This document shows positions 8,175 through 16,697 of a stretch of DNA of 56,559 nt, in pieces (positions within the stretch are counted from its first letter, which is position 1; each line of letters opens with the position of its first letter). The DNA comes from CAZAKO01 sp964546145 (GTDB taxonomy: Bacteria > Fidelibacterota > UBA2242): the NCBI GenBank assembly GCA_964546145.1, contig CAZJIU010000006.1, positions 1 to 56,559 of the forward strand, given 5' to 3'. The position numbers were made by a program, and so were the translations under genes. The notes under the pieces are model-generated. The model was not told where the DNA came from. It ran no database searches and saw nothing but the letters and a program-made list of their open reading frames with translations.

Positions 8175-8210
8175 ATACTGGCTATTAATACCCTAATTCG
8201 TAGTCAGTAT
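8175..8210. promoter_or_regulatory. Long inverted repeat upstream of hypF
   Basis: ATACTGGCTA (8175-8184) and TAGTCAGTAT (8201-8210) are inverted repeats (9 of 10 pairs) separated by 16 bases. The AT-rich stem without a following T run argues against a terminator for the preceding gene. The 10-N16-10 geometry suits an operator for a dimeric regulator of the hyp operon. No binding protein can be named. Confidence 0.4.
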
Positions 8211-8239
8211 AGTTATATTTTCATGCATACCATTTCATG

Positions 8240-8260
8240 AATAATATTCTGTTTTTTAGT
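8240..8260 (+). repeat. Leader element shared with the dehydrogenase leader (copy 2)
   Basis: Second copy of the element at 6441-6461, again ending 53 bases before the start codon (8313). The sequence between element and gene differs completely in the two leaders, so the match is not simple duplication of a whole leader. Confidence 0.45.
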
Positions 8261-8312
8261 ATTTTATTGATCGGTAAGTTTATATAGTATTAGCGATCTT
8301 TTTGTACTTTTT

Positions 8313-10514
8313 ATGATAATGCAAACCAGAAAAATAACAATCCGCGGCATCGTACAGGGAATAGGCTTTCGCCCATTTGTCTATAATCTTGCTATAGAAA
8401 AGGGATTGAATGGTTTTGTTTATAATGATTTCTCGGGCGTTACGATTGTTATCCAAGGATTGACAAATGGATTAGATTCATTTGAAAAGTCTATTCAAGA
8501 AAATGCTCCACCAAAAAGTAAAATCATCAATTACAAATCAACTGTTATTCCTACGGCTGAATTGTATAACGAATTCGAGATTCGTCAGAGTCCGGAACTG
8601 GGTGAGAGAAGTGCCGCCGTTATACCTGATCTGGATCTCTGTGACGATTGTTTAGAAGAGTTATTCGATCCTGCTAACCGACGCTACCTTTACCCCTTTA
8701 TTAATTGTACCAACTGCGGACCGCGTTATACGATTATTCAGGATATACCCTATGACCGTCCGAAAACGACAATGGCACAATTCACAATGTGTGAGCAATG
8801 TCAGGCAGAATATGACGATCCATCTAACCGGCGCTTTCATGCCCAACCCAACGCTTGTCCGAATTGCGGGCCGCATTTGGAATTAGGAAATAAGTCCGGT
8901 AAAGTACTTATAAGTGCCTATAAGTCAGTGGAATATGAATATCTTTTTAACCATATCGGGAAATTACTTGAAGTCGGAAATATCATAGCGATCAAAGGTA
9001 TTGGCGGTTTCCATTTGGCGTGTGATGCAACAAATGAGAATGCGGTTGTGACCTTGCGTTCCCGCAAATATCGCCAGGATAAACCTTTTGCAGTGATGTT
9101 CCCCAATCTGGATGAGATTAGGAATTTTTGTGTATTGAATGATGCTGAAATTAAGTTACTTCAATCTGTGCCACACCCAATCGTACTAATCAGAAAAAGG
9201 ACGGGAAAAGAACTTGCCCACAGTGTTGCGCCAAATAATCATTATCTTGGATTAATGCTGCCTTATACGCCATTACACCATTTAATTTTTNNNNNNNNNN
9301 NNNNNNNNNNNNNNNNNNNNNNNNNNNNNNNNNNNNNNNNNNNNNNNNNNNNNNNNNNNNNNNNNNNNNNNNNNNNNNNNNNNNNNNNNNACATTAAATG
9401 GCAATTTGATCGGCCGGTACTCGCCTGCGGACCCGAGCAGAAAAATACCTTTGCCCTGGCGAAAAACGATTCAATATATCTCAGTCACCACATTGGTGAT
9501 ATGGAAAACTTTGAGGCTTTGAGATCATTCGAAGAGGGAATAAAGCATTATAAGCGTATTTTTGAGATTGAACCGGAAATTGTAGCCTATGATTTACATC
9601 CTGATTACCTTAGTACAAAGTATGCTTTTGATTATCCATCTAAAAATTCAAGTGGTAATAATGTCATCAAAATTGGTGTTCAGCACCATCATGCTCATGC
9701 AGTATCTTGTATGCTCGATAATCAGATTACACGACCGGTATTGGCTATTGTTTTAGATGGAACCGGGTTTGGCATTGATGAGATTATCTGGGGCGGCGAA
9801 CTTTTATTAGCAGAAATTAAGCAGTTCAAACGTTTGGGACATTTTAAAACAGCCCATTTACCAGGTGGGACAGCAGCAATTAAAAATCCCTGGCAGATGG
9901 GAGTCAGTTATTTATATGAGGTCTTTGGCACCCAATTACCTGATATTCCTTTTATAAAAGTATTGGATCACGGACAAGTAAGTACAATATTAAAGTTACT
10001 GGATAGTGGACTTAATTCACCGATAACCAGCAGCTGTGGACGGTTGTTTGATGGAGTGGCAGTGATTGCCGGTTTACGAAATAGGGTGAATTACGAAGGT
10101 CAGGCAGCGATTGAATTCGAGCAAACAATTGTAAATTTAACTGATGATGCATATGAATTTAATATTAATGAGGATCATGGGAGTTGCATCCTAAACTGGG
10201 TGACGATGATTCGACAACTGGTTGAGGATATAAAAAATGAAATGCCTATTTCTGCAATAGCCGCAAAATTTCATAATGGATTAGCCAACGGGCTTGCGGA
10301 TTGGGTTGAGATTGCCAGGAATAATACCGGGATTAACGATGTAGTTCTTAGTGGCGGTGTTTTCATGAACGTCTATCTTTTAACCCGATTGAAGATGATT
10401 CTTGGGAAAAAGGATTTTAATGTTTATACTCATCACGACGTTCCTTGTAATGATGGGGGGATAGCGCTGGGGCAAGTGGTGATCGCCAGTTCGCAAATGA
10501 CCGAGAGAGACTAA
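8313..10514 (+). CDS. hypF: Carbamoyltransferase HypF, interrupted by an assembly gap
   Basis: HypF makes thiocarboxamide on HypE from carbamoyl phosphate, the source of the cyanide ligands of [NiFe] hydrogenase. Domains in order: acylphosphatase (RGIVQGIGFRPFVYN), two zinc fingers (CDDCLEEL, CTNCGPRY, CEQCQAEYDD, CPNCGP), YrdC-like (from about residue 210), and the Kae1-like C-terminal domain with HHHAH and VLSGGVFMN. The gap (9291-9390) falls in the YrdC domain and removes its SGN and RRxDDS region. Flanking parts total about 700 residues; the family has about 750-780, so the true gap is probably longer than 100 bases. Both sides lie in the same frame. First gene of the hyp operon. Confidence 0.92.
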   Translation: MIMQTRKITIRGIVQGIGFRPFVYNLAIEKGLNGFVYNDFSGVTIVIQGLTNGLDSFEKSIQENAPPKSKIINYKSTVIPTAELYNEFEIRQSPELGERSAAVIPDLDLCDDCLEELFDPANRRYLYPFINCTNCGPRYTIIQDIPYDRPKTTMAQFTMCEQCQAEYDDPSNRRFHAQPNACPNCGPHLELGNKSGKVLISAYKSVEYEYLFNHIGKLLEVGNIIAIKGIGGFHLACDATNENAVVTLRSRKYRQDKPFAVMFPNLDEIRNFCVLNDAEIKLLQSVPHPIVLIRKRTGKELAHSVAPNNHYLGLMLPYTPLHHLIFXXXXXXXXXXXXXXXXXXXXXXXXXXXXXXXXXXIKWQFDRPVLACGPEQKNTFALAKNDSIYLSHHIGDMENFEALRSFEEGIKHYKRIFEIEPEIVAYDLHPDYLSTKYAFDYPSKNSSGNNVIKIGVQHHHAHAVSCMLDNQITRPVLAIVLDGTGFGIDEIIWGGELLLAEIKQFKRLGHFKTAHLPGGTAAIKNPWQMGVSYLYEVFGTQLPDIPFIKVLDHGQVSTILKLLDSGLNSPITSSCGRLFDGVAVIAGLRNRVNYEGQAAIEFEQTIVNLTDDAYEFNINEDHGSCILNWVTMIRQLVEDIKNEMPISAIAAKFHNGLANGLADWVEIARNNTGINDVVLSGGVFMNVYLLTRLKMILGKKDFNVYTHHDVPCNDGGIALGQVVIASSQMTERD
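9291..9390. other. Assembly gap (100 N) inside hypF
   Basis: Exactly 100 unknown bases, a conventional placeholder of unknown length. The YrdC part of HypF is missing here. Confidence 0.97.
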
Positions 10515-10529
10515 TCAGGATTTAGTTTT

Positions 10530-10769
10530 ATGTGTTTAGCAATTCCAATGAAGGTCATAAGAATAAACGGTAATGAAGCAGTTGCCGAAGTTGGCGGCGT
10601 ACAATACCATGCCAACCTGACTTTAATTCCAGATATTAAAATTGGCGAATATATCATCGTACATGCCGGTTTTGCGATTGAGCGTCTGGACGAGGAAGCC
10701 GCTTTGGAAACGCTGCAAATCTGGCAAGAAGTAGCTGAATTCAGTCAACGAAAAAGCAAGTTGAGATAG
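10530..10769 (+). CDS. hypC: Hydrogenase maturation chaperone HypC
   Basis: 79 residues beginning MCLAIP, the HypC/HybG signature; Cys2 carries the Fe(CN)2CO unit with HypD and passes it to the large subunit precursor. The beta-barrel core continues with AVAEVGGVQ and the C-terminal helix with ERLDEEAALETL. It starts 15 bases after hypF and is followed 7 bases later by hypD. Confidence 0.95.
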   Translation: MCLAIPMKVIRINGNEAVAEVGGVQYHANLTLIPDIKIGEYIIVHAGFAIERLDEEAALETLQIWQEVAEFSQRKSKLR

Positions 10770-10776
10770 AAGAATC

Positions 10777-11865
10777 GTGCTGCAATATATTGATCAATTT
10801 CGTAATCTGGAGTTAGTCGAATTTATCGTCAATAAAATTCATCAGGAATGTCCCCGGCAAAACTTAAAATTCATGGAAGTTTGCGGTGGTCATACCATTG
10901 CGATTTTCAAATTCGGTATTCAGAAACTGATTCCCGATTCAATTCAATTAATTAGCGGACCCGGCTGTCCGGTATGCGTGACCGAGATTGAATTTATAGA
11001 TCAATCTATTGCTCTTGCTCATTTGCCTGATGTAATCATTACGACTTTCGGCGATATGGTTCGTGTACCGGGTAGTAAAACCAGTCTTCAGAAGGAGAGA
11101 GGGGCAGGAATTGATGTCAGGATCTGTTATTCGGTAATGGATGCCCTTAAAATTGCTAAAGAGAATCCTCAGAAGGAAGTTGTATTTCTTGGAATCGGAT
11201 TCGAGACAACAGCACCCACAGTAGCAACTGCGGTAAAAACTGCAAGTGATCAGAGTATGAGGAATTTTTCGGTACTATCGGCTCATAAAACGATGCCTAA
11301 TGCCATGCAGGCATTATTGGACTCAGGCGAAATTGGGCTTAACGGCTTTATCTGTCCGGGGCATGTTTCGGTGATAACCGGCATTCATATTTATGATTTT
11401 ATCGCAGAGAAATATAAGATTCCCTGTGTTATATCCGGTTTTGAACCGCTGGATATTTTGGAAACGATCCTGATGCTAATTCGATTAGTGAATGATGGTA
11501 TAAGTAAGGTAGAAAATCAGTATACCCGCAGTGTAAAGGAAAATGGCAATCCTAAAGCTCGCGAAATAATGCAGGAAGTTTTTGAGAAATCAGATAGTGA
11601 TTGGCGCGGATTGGGGATCATTCCGGGAAGCGGTTTGCAGATAAAAAAAGAATATCGGGATTTTGATGCCCGAAATAAATTTAAGATCACTCGTGAACCG
11701 GCAATTGAATATCCTGGCTGCATCTGCGGTGATATATTGAGAGGTGTTAAAAATCCGGTTGACTGTGCCTTGTTCTCGAAAATCTGTAATCCTGAGGATC
11801 CCAAAGGCGCGTGTATGGTAAGCAGTGAAGGTACCTGTGCAACCTGGTTTAAATATCGAAAATGA
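10777..11865 (+). CDS. hypD: Hydrogenase maturation protein HypD
   Basis: Iron-sulfur scaffold on which the Fe(CN)2CO unit is assembled with HypC. The protein has 362 residues. Motifs: MEVCGGHT, GPGCPVCVT, GFETTAPT, CPGHVSVITG, GFEPLDIL, and the C-terminal 4Fe-4S ligands in YPGCICGDIL...CALFSKICNP...CMVSSEGTC. The start is GTG at 10777, the only start that keeps the normal N-terminus. Confidence 0.95.
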   Translation: MLQYIDQFRNLELVEFIVNKIHQECPRQNLKFMEVCGGHTIAIFKFGIQKLIPDSIQLISGPGCPVCVTEIEFIDQSIALAHLPDVIITTFGDMVRVPGSKTSLQKERGAGIDVRICYSVMDALKIAKENPQKEVVFLGIGFETTAPTVATAVKTASDQSMRNFSVLSAHKTMPNAMQALLDSGEIGLNGFICPGHVSVITGIHIYDFIAEKYKIPCVISGFEPLDILETILMLIRLVNDGISKVENQYTRSVKENGNPKAREIMQEVFEKSDSDWRGLGIIPGSGLQIKKEYRDFDARNKFKITREPAIEYPGCICGDILRGVKNPVDCALFSKICNPEDPKGACMVSSEGTCATWFKYRK

Positions 11866-11875
11866 GTTTTGCGAT

Positions 11876-12889
11876 ATGAATCAAAAAGACCGTATAACAC
11901 TGCTACATGGCAATGGGGGCTTACAGTCTCATCGGTTAATACGGGAATTGTATCTAAAGTATTTTGGTAATCCGCAATTAAATCGGCTGGAAGACAGTGC
12001 CTTGCTAGAATCAGATTCTTGTCGAATTGTATTTACGACAGATTCCTATGTCATTAAACCTTTATTTTTCCCGGGAGGTGATATCGGCAAGTTGGCGGTC
12101 TCTGGTACAGTCAACGATCTGGCTGTTTGTGGAGCGATTCCCAACTGGTTATCCTGCGGTTTTATTATCGAAGAGGGCTTTGAAATAGTTGCTCTGGAAA
12201 AGATATTAAACTCGATGAAAGAGATGGCAGAATTTACTGGTGTTAAGATAGTAACCGGTGATACGAAAGTTGTGGAAAAAGGGAATGCCGATGGTCTTTA
12301 TATCAATACCAGTGGAATTGGAACATTAATTGAAGGTGTCGAGCTGGGTCAGCATCGAATTCAAATTGGAGATAAAATAATTATTAACGGCTATATCGGA
12401 GATCATGGTGCTGCGATTATCCAGGCCCGCGAAGATTTTCCAATCGAGATGGATTTGCAAAGCGATTGTGCCCCAGTTAACCAAATAATCAGAATACTTT
12501 TATCAGAGTTAGATGGTGTGAAACTGATGCGAGATCCGACTCGCGGTGGGATTGCGACTGTCTTAAATGAATTTGTTGAGAATCAGGCGTTTGGAATTCA
12601 AATCGAAGAGATTGCCTTGCCGATTAGAGATTGCGTACTAGGATTCTGCGAGCCTTTGGGATTTGATCCGTTATATCTGGCAAACGAGGGAAAATTTCTG
12701 ATGGTGATTGATACTAATGAGGCTGTTAAGGCATTGGAAATCATTCACTCTTTTCCCGGCAGTGAGAGTGCGGATATTGTTGGAGAAGTAGTAGACGAAC
12801 CCAAAGGAAAAGTTATTTTGAAAACGCTGATCGGAAGTCACCGGATTCTGGATATGTTGTCCGGCGAAATGTTACCGAGAATATGCTGA
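11876..12889 (+). CDS. hypE: Hydrogenase maturation protein HypE
   Basis: ATP-dependent dehydratase that turns the C-terminal thiocarboxamide into thiocyanate, donating cyanide to iron. The protein has 337 residues and ends with the essential PRIC tail, its last residue being the carrier Cys. AIR-synthase-like motifs: LLHGNGGLQS at the N-terminus, TTDSYVIKPLFFPGGDIG, and RDPTRGGIATVLNE. The ATG at 11876, 10 bases after hypD, gives the standard N-terminus; a longer reading would overlap hypD and add 17 unrelated residues. Confidence 0.95.
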   Translation: MNQKDRITLLHGNGGLQSHRLIRELYLKYFGNPQLNRLEDSALLESDSCRIVFTTDSYVIKPLFFPGGDIGKLAVSGTVNDLAVCGAIPNWLSCGFIIEEGFEIVALEKILNSMKEMAEFTGVKIVTGDTKVVEKGNADGLYINTSGIGTLIEGVELGQHRIQIGDKIIINGYIGDHGAAIIQAREDFPIEMDLQSDCAPVNQIIRILLSELDGVKLMRDPTRGGIATVLNEFVENQAFGIQIEEIALPIRDCVLGFCEPLGFDPLYLANEGKFLMVIDTNEAVKALEIIHSFPGSESADIVGEVVDEPKGKVILKTLIGSHRILDMLSGEMLPRIC

Positions 12890-12968
12890 TAGATGAGTAA
12901 TTAAACAAGATAGTTAGAGTACAACCAGATTTTGTTAATTTTGCGTTTTCTACTAAATTCCAGCGACC

Positions 12969-13322
12969 ATGCATGAACTACAAATTGCCCAAAATATAGT
13001 TAAAATTACCGAAGATGAAGTCCGCAAGTCAGGTTTGACTCAGAGCATATCGGCTATTAATCTAAAAATAGGTAAAATGCATGCGATAATTCATGAATCG
13101 CTCAGGTTCAGTTTTAATGTTTTGAAGAGAGAACGAGCCCAGTTGAAACAGGCAGAATTGATTATCTCCGAAATGCCGATCAAAATTCGCTGCCGAGCCT
13201 GTCATAAAACTCAGTTAATCACCGAACCAATTTTTATATGCTCAGACTGCTCATCAACGGATATTGAAATAATAAGTGGTAATGAATTATATGTTGATAG
13301 TATAGAGTTTAAGGATCAATAG
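12969..13322 (+). CDS. hypA: Nickel metallochaperone HypA
   Basis: Delivers Ni2+ to the hydrogenase large subunit with HypB. The protein has 117 residues. His2 of MHELQIAQ is the nickel ligand; the zinc site is formed by CRAC and CSDC. An 80-base gap from hypE shows no clear signal. Confidence 0.93.
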   Translation: MHELQIAQNIVKITEDEVRKSGLTQSISAINLKIGKMHAIIHESLRFSFNVLKRERAQLKQAELIISEMPIKIRCRACHKTQLITEPIFICSDCSSTDIEIISGNELYVDSIEFKDQ

Positions 13323-13334
13323 GGGAGACGGGAT

Positions 13335-13600
13335 TTGACGGAAATACAGGTTGTCAGAAATGTTTTGGAAGCTAATGATCAATTAGCTAACGATATTCGA
13401 AGTGAAGCGCAGAAATACGGTTTTCTGCTGATTAATATCATGAGCTCACCGGGTTCGGGGAAAACGACCCTGCTCGAGAAACTTATTCCTGAGCTTCAAA
13501 AAAGAGGAGTGAAAGTCGCCGTAATTGCCGGAGATATTACCACGAGTGCTGACTCAACTCGGATTGCGCGATTAAATCTGCCGGTCGTACAGATTAACAC
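13335..13600 (+). CDS. hypB: GTPase HypB, 5' part only (cut by assembly gap)
   Basis: GTPase that drives nickel insertion with HypA. Only the first 88 or so residues are present. The P-loop SSPGSGKTTLLEK and the following AGDITTSADSTRI are diagnostic. The start is TTG at 13335 after a good GGGGAG site. The rest, more than 100 residues, is lost in the gap. An open reading frame running through the N stretch into the next gene is an artefact. Confidence 0.9.
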
Positions 13601-13700
13601 NNNNNNNNNNNNNNNNNNNNNNNNNNNNNNNNNNNNNNNNNNNNNNNNNNNNNNNNNNNNNNNNNNNNNNNNNNNNNNNNNNNNNNNNNNNNNNNNNNNN
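13601..13700. other. Assembly gap (100 N) between hypB and a response regulator
   Basis: A 100-base placeholder. At least the C-terminal half of HypB and the first codon or codons of the following REC protein are missing, so the real length exceeds about 350 bases and further genes could be absent. Confidence 0.97.
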
Positions 13701-14087
13701 AAAATTTTAATAATTGACGATGATATTGACCTTGTCGAGGTGTTGCGGATCGTTCTTGAAAATCATGGTTATACGGTAATGGATGCGCAGGACTCCGAGC
13801 GCGGTTTAAGGATGATTAAACGTGAGAGGCCGGATTTGATTATTCTGGATGTAATTATGCAGACCGAAGACGAAGGTTTTGTGCTTGCCAAGCAAATCCG
13901 CTCCGATCCGGAAATTGCCGGGATACCAATCATCATGTTTACTGCGGTGTGTCAGCAAACCGGTTATGTCTATAATAAGAACGAAGACGTACTGCCGGTA
14001 GATGAATTCGTTGAAAAGCCAGTCATGCCGACAACCTTGATTAATTTAATTGAGAAATATCTGGCAAAGAAAAGCATTCATGAGTAA
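13701..14087 (+). CDS. Single-domain response regulator (5' end in gap)
   Basis: Receiver (REC) domain without an output domain. From the gap edge it reads KILIIDDDIDLVEVL, so probably only one to three residues are missing. It has the acidic cluster DDD, the phosphoacceptor in LIILDVIMQ, the Thr of MFTAV and the Lys of FVEKPV. It would relay phosphate by protein contact. Its stop overlaps the start of the ACT gene by 8 bases, implying co-translation. Confidence 0.85.
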   Translation, partial: KILIIDDDIDLVEVLRIVLENHGYTVMDAQDSERGLRMIKRERPDLIILDVIMQTEDEGFVLAKQIRSDPEIAGIPIIMFTAVCQQTGYVYNKNEDVLPVDEFVEKPVMPTTLINLIEKYLAKKSIHE

Positions 14088-14559
14088 TAAACTAAAAATT
14101 GGCGGAATACTTGAGAGTACCGATCTGATTATGGTTTCGATTCTTTCGGCACCCAACCAGCCTGGAGTTGCCGGAAAAGTCCTCACCTGCTTTGGGCATA
14201 ATCAAATTAATGTCGAGTTTATCACTGAAAGCGAGAATCTCGAGGGAACAGCCGATATTACTATATGTTTTAAATCCCATTATCGGGATAAAGTGCGAAA
14301 ATTATTGAGTGAGATGCGTGGGATTGTCAGAGCCCGAGGTGACAAATGGCAAGATGATATCGCAATTCTGGTTGTTTATGGGCCGCATTTTAAAGAAAAA
14401 CCAGCTATTGCCGGAAAGACCTGTGAACAATTGGGAAAATATGCCATAAATATTTTGGGTATTTCGACCAGTATATCCAGCATCAGCTGTGTAATCTCCA
14501 GCAACAAATTGGAAGAAGCAAAAATGGCGTTATTGGAAGCCTTTGATCTTCCAGAATAA
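14080..14559 (+). CDS. Stand-alone tandem ACT-domain protein (aspartokinase-regulatory-like)
   Basis: 159 residues with two ACT repeats: the first around SILSAPNQPGVAGKVLTCFG, the second around VYGPHFKEKPAIAGKTCEQLG to the C-terminus. The arrangement resembles the regulatory part of aspartate kinase without the kinase domain, so it may bind an amino acid or a similar small effector. It lies between a lone REC and a histidine kinase, suggesting a role in that signalling block. The ATG at 14080, overlapping the previous gene by 8 bases, is preferred. Ligand unknown. Confidence 0.75.
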   Translation: MSNKLKIGGILESTDLIMVSILSAPNQPGVAGKVLTCFGHNQINVEFITESENLEGTADITICFKSHYRDKVRKLLSEMRGIVRARGDKWQDDIAILVVYGPHFKEKPAIAGKTCEQLGKYAINILGISTSISSISCVISSNKLEEAKMALLEAFDLPE

Positions 14560-14579
14560 AATTTCTTCAGCTCTTAATT

Positions 14580-15725
14580 ATGAATAATCCGGAACAACAA
14601 TTAAAAGAGGAAATTCGACGGCAAAAAGCTCGCTTCAAGGAACTCGAGAAAGTTAACAAAGATCTGCAAAATCAAGTTCTTGAACTCGTAAAAAATGAGA
14701 AAAAATTTCGCGATCTGATCGAGCTTTTACCGCAGACGGTTTATGAAATGGATATAGATGGCAATTTGAGATTTACTAATCAGTACGGTTTGCAGTGTTT
14801 TGGTTACACCACTGAGGATTTTCAGAAAGGGATAAACTTTCTGCAACTTTTCATTCCGGAAGATCGTCCACGCGTCCAGAAAAATACAAAGATGATTCTC
14901 GCCGGGAGTCAGCTAACTGGTAATGAATATACCTGCTTGCGCAAAGATGGCAGCACTTTTCAATCATTGTTTTACTCAAATCCTATTTTTTATAATGGTA
15001 AGCCAACTGGTTTAAGGGGTGTAGTGGTTGATATCACCGATCGCAAAATAACTGAGCACGAGTTAAAGAATTCGCGGGATCAACTGCGCGATTTGGCTTC
15101 CCATCTGCAGTCCATCAGGGAGGAAGAACGGCTGCTGATGGCGCGGGAAATTCATGACGAATTGGGTCAGGCTTTAACCGCATTAAAAATGGACTTAATC
15201 TGGCTTCAAAAACGAATTGATCCCTTCGCTACTGAAAAACAGGAAAAACTCAAATCAATGGACGAGCTGGTTGACCAGACAATTAAGACTGTGCGCCGGA
15301 TTTCGACTGAACTTCGTCCGGGATTGATTGATGATCTGGGTCTGTCAGCAGCAATGGAGTGGTATTGTGGTGAGTTTCAAAATCGAACGGGTATCAGCTG
15401 CCAGCTTAACCTTGATGAAAGTGAAAATGCCTTGGAGCAGGATCGTTCTATTGCGGTATTTCGAATTTTTCAAGAGTCACTCACTAACGTTGCCCGTCAT
15501 GCAAATGCCACCGTGGTATCTGCCAGTTTAAAGTTTGATGACGGCTCACTGAAAATGGAAATTAGAGATAACGGCAGCGGGATAACTGAAGAACAAATTA
15601 ACAGCCCAAAGTCGTTTGGATTGATCGGCTTGCGTGAACGGGTAACTCCCTGGGGCGGAAAGGTGCTGATAAGTGGAGCACCGGGAAGAGGCACGACAGT
15701 TAAAGTGATTTTACCAGTTAATTAG
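14580..15725 (+). CDS. Cytoplasmic PAS-domain sensor histidine kinase, NarX/DegS type
   Basis: 381 residues, no membrane segment. An N-terminal coiled coil (1-40) is followed by a PAS domain with PAC motif (about 42-160), a HisKA_3 dimerisation domain with phosphoacceptor His192 (AREIHDELGQALTALK), and a HATPase domain (NVARHANATVV, DNGSG, FGLIGLRERV). The next gene, 13 bases on, encodes a NarL-type regulator and is the obvious partner. The PAS ligand is not apparent. Its position between hyp and hydrogenase operons suggests control of hydrogen metabolism (inference). Confidence 0.9.
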   Translation: MNNPEQQLKEEIRRQKARFKELEKVNKDLQNQVLELVKNEKKFRDLIELLPQTVYEMDIDGNLRFTNQYGLQCFGYTTEDFQKGINFLQLFIPEDRPRVQKNTKMILAGSQLTGNEYTCLRKDGSTFQSLFYSNPIFYNGKPTGLRGVVVDITDRKITEHELKNSRDQLRDLASHLQSIREEERLLMAREIHDELGQALTALKMDLIWLQKRIDPFATEKQEKLKSMDELVDQTIKTVRRISTELRPGLIDDLGLSAAMEWYCGEFQNRTGISCQLNLDESENALEQDRSIAVFRIFQESLTNVARHANATVVSASLKFDDGSLKMEIRDNGSGITEEQINSPKSFGLIGLRERVTPWGGKVLISGAPGRGTTVKVILPVN

Positions 15726-15738
15726 GTTTGTCAAGTAA

Positions 15739-16380
15739 ATGATTAAAGTATTAATAGCCGATGATCATACCATCGTTCGCGATGGACTAAAACAGATCTT
15801 CAAGGAGACAGCCGATATTATCGTCACCGGGGAAGCAGCAAACGGCGCCGAGGTGATCGAAAAAATTAAAAAAGAGAAATATGATGTAGTTGTTCTGGAT
15901 ATTGCCATGCCCGGCCGGGGAGGAATAGATGTACTGAAGAATATCAAACAGCAAAAGCCGACATTACCGGTGCTGATTTTAAGTATGTACCCGGAAGATC
16001 AATATGCCATTCGGGTATTGAAAGCCGGTGCCGCAGGTTATGTGACCAAGGAAAGCGCTTCCGAGCAATTAATCTCAGCAGTGCGCCAGATTTACGAAGG
16101 GCGAAAATATGTCAGTCCTGAACTTGCCGAAAAGTTGGCTGACGCTTTGGATGAAAAACACCAAAAAACTGGTCATGAAGCACTATCCGACCGGGAATTT
16201 CAGGTATTACAATTGATCGGCTCGGGCATGACCGTCAGCGAGATTGCGGCGGAGTTGGCGTTAAGTGTCAAAACCATCAGCACCAATCGGACTCGTATTC
16301 TGAAAAAGATGGGGATGAAAAATAACGCCGAACTGATCGGTTATACTATTCGGCATAAACTAGTGCCGGAACCTGAATAA
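15739..16380 (+). CDS. NarL/FixJ-family response regulator
   Basis: 213 residues. REC domain with ADD near the N-terminus and phosphoacceptor Asp54 (VVLDIAMPG); a C-terminal LuxR-type helix-turn-helix (LSDREFQVLQLIGSGM, SEIAAELALSVKTISTNRTR). Likely phosphorylated by the kinase just upstream. Confidence 0.93.
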   Translation: MIKVLIADDHTIVRDGLKQIFKETADIIVTGEAANGAEVIEKIKKEKYDVVVLDIAMPGRGGIDVLKNIKQQKPTLPVLILSMYPEDQYAIRVLKAGAAGYVTKESASEQLISAVRQIYEGRKYVSPELAEKLADALDEKHQKTGHEALSDREFQVLQLIGSGMTVSEIAAELALSVKTISTNRTRILKKMGMKNNAELIGYTIRHKLVPEPE

Positions 16381-16442
16381 TTTTCTAATTACAAATAGAA
16401 TATAAATAAAAACAGAGGTCTAGCTTAAACCAAAGTCAATAT

Positions 16443-16697
16443 TTAATTTTCTTCTATTGGCAGGCTATCGGCCTGCCATTTTGTTATGCCGCCTTTCAGG
16501 TTGAAGACTTTGCTGAATCCTTTTTCTTGCATCAGCTGCATTGCTTTGCCGCTTCGTCCGCCGACCAGGTAATAAACCAGATAGGTAGCGGATTTATCCA
16601 GTTCGTCAATTTTACTGGCAAAATCAGGCGATTTAAAATCGATGTTCAGTGCTCCTTTTATATGACCGGTACTTAATTCCTGAGGAGTAAACATCAT
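16443..16697 (-). pseudogene. Truncated rhodanese-like domain without catalytic cysteine
   Basis: 84 residues matching the C-terminal three quarters of a single-domain rhodanese: TPQELSTGHIKGALNID, then YLVYYLVGGRSGKAM, then GFSKVFNLKGGITKWQ. The active-site Cys of the VYCxxGxRS loop is replaced (VYYLVGGRS), and the first strand with the usual LxDVR is missing. A stop codon lies eight codons upstream of the ATG, inside the 10-bp repeat, so the gene cannot be extended. It is the only minus-strand gene between 1 and 34000. It could still be an expressed non-catalytic domain; a decayed remnant is more likely. Confidence 0.6.

Noticed and set aside
8175..8210. Terminator of the nucleotide-sugar dehydrogenase gene
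   Set aside because: The stem is AT-rich with a 16-base loop and no T run directly after it, so an operator is the better guess, though not certain.
13335..14087. A continuous frame joining HypB to a receiver domain
   Set aside because: It exists only because 100 N are read through; the HypB part stops inside its GTPase domain and the REC part begins at its own natural N-terminus.
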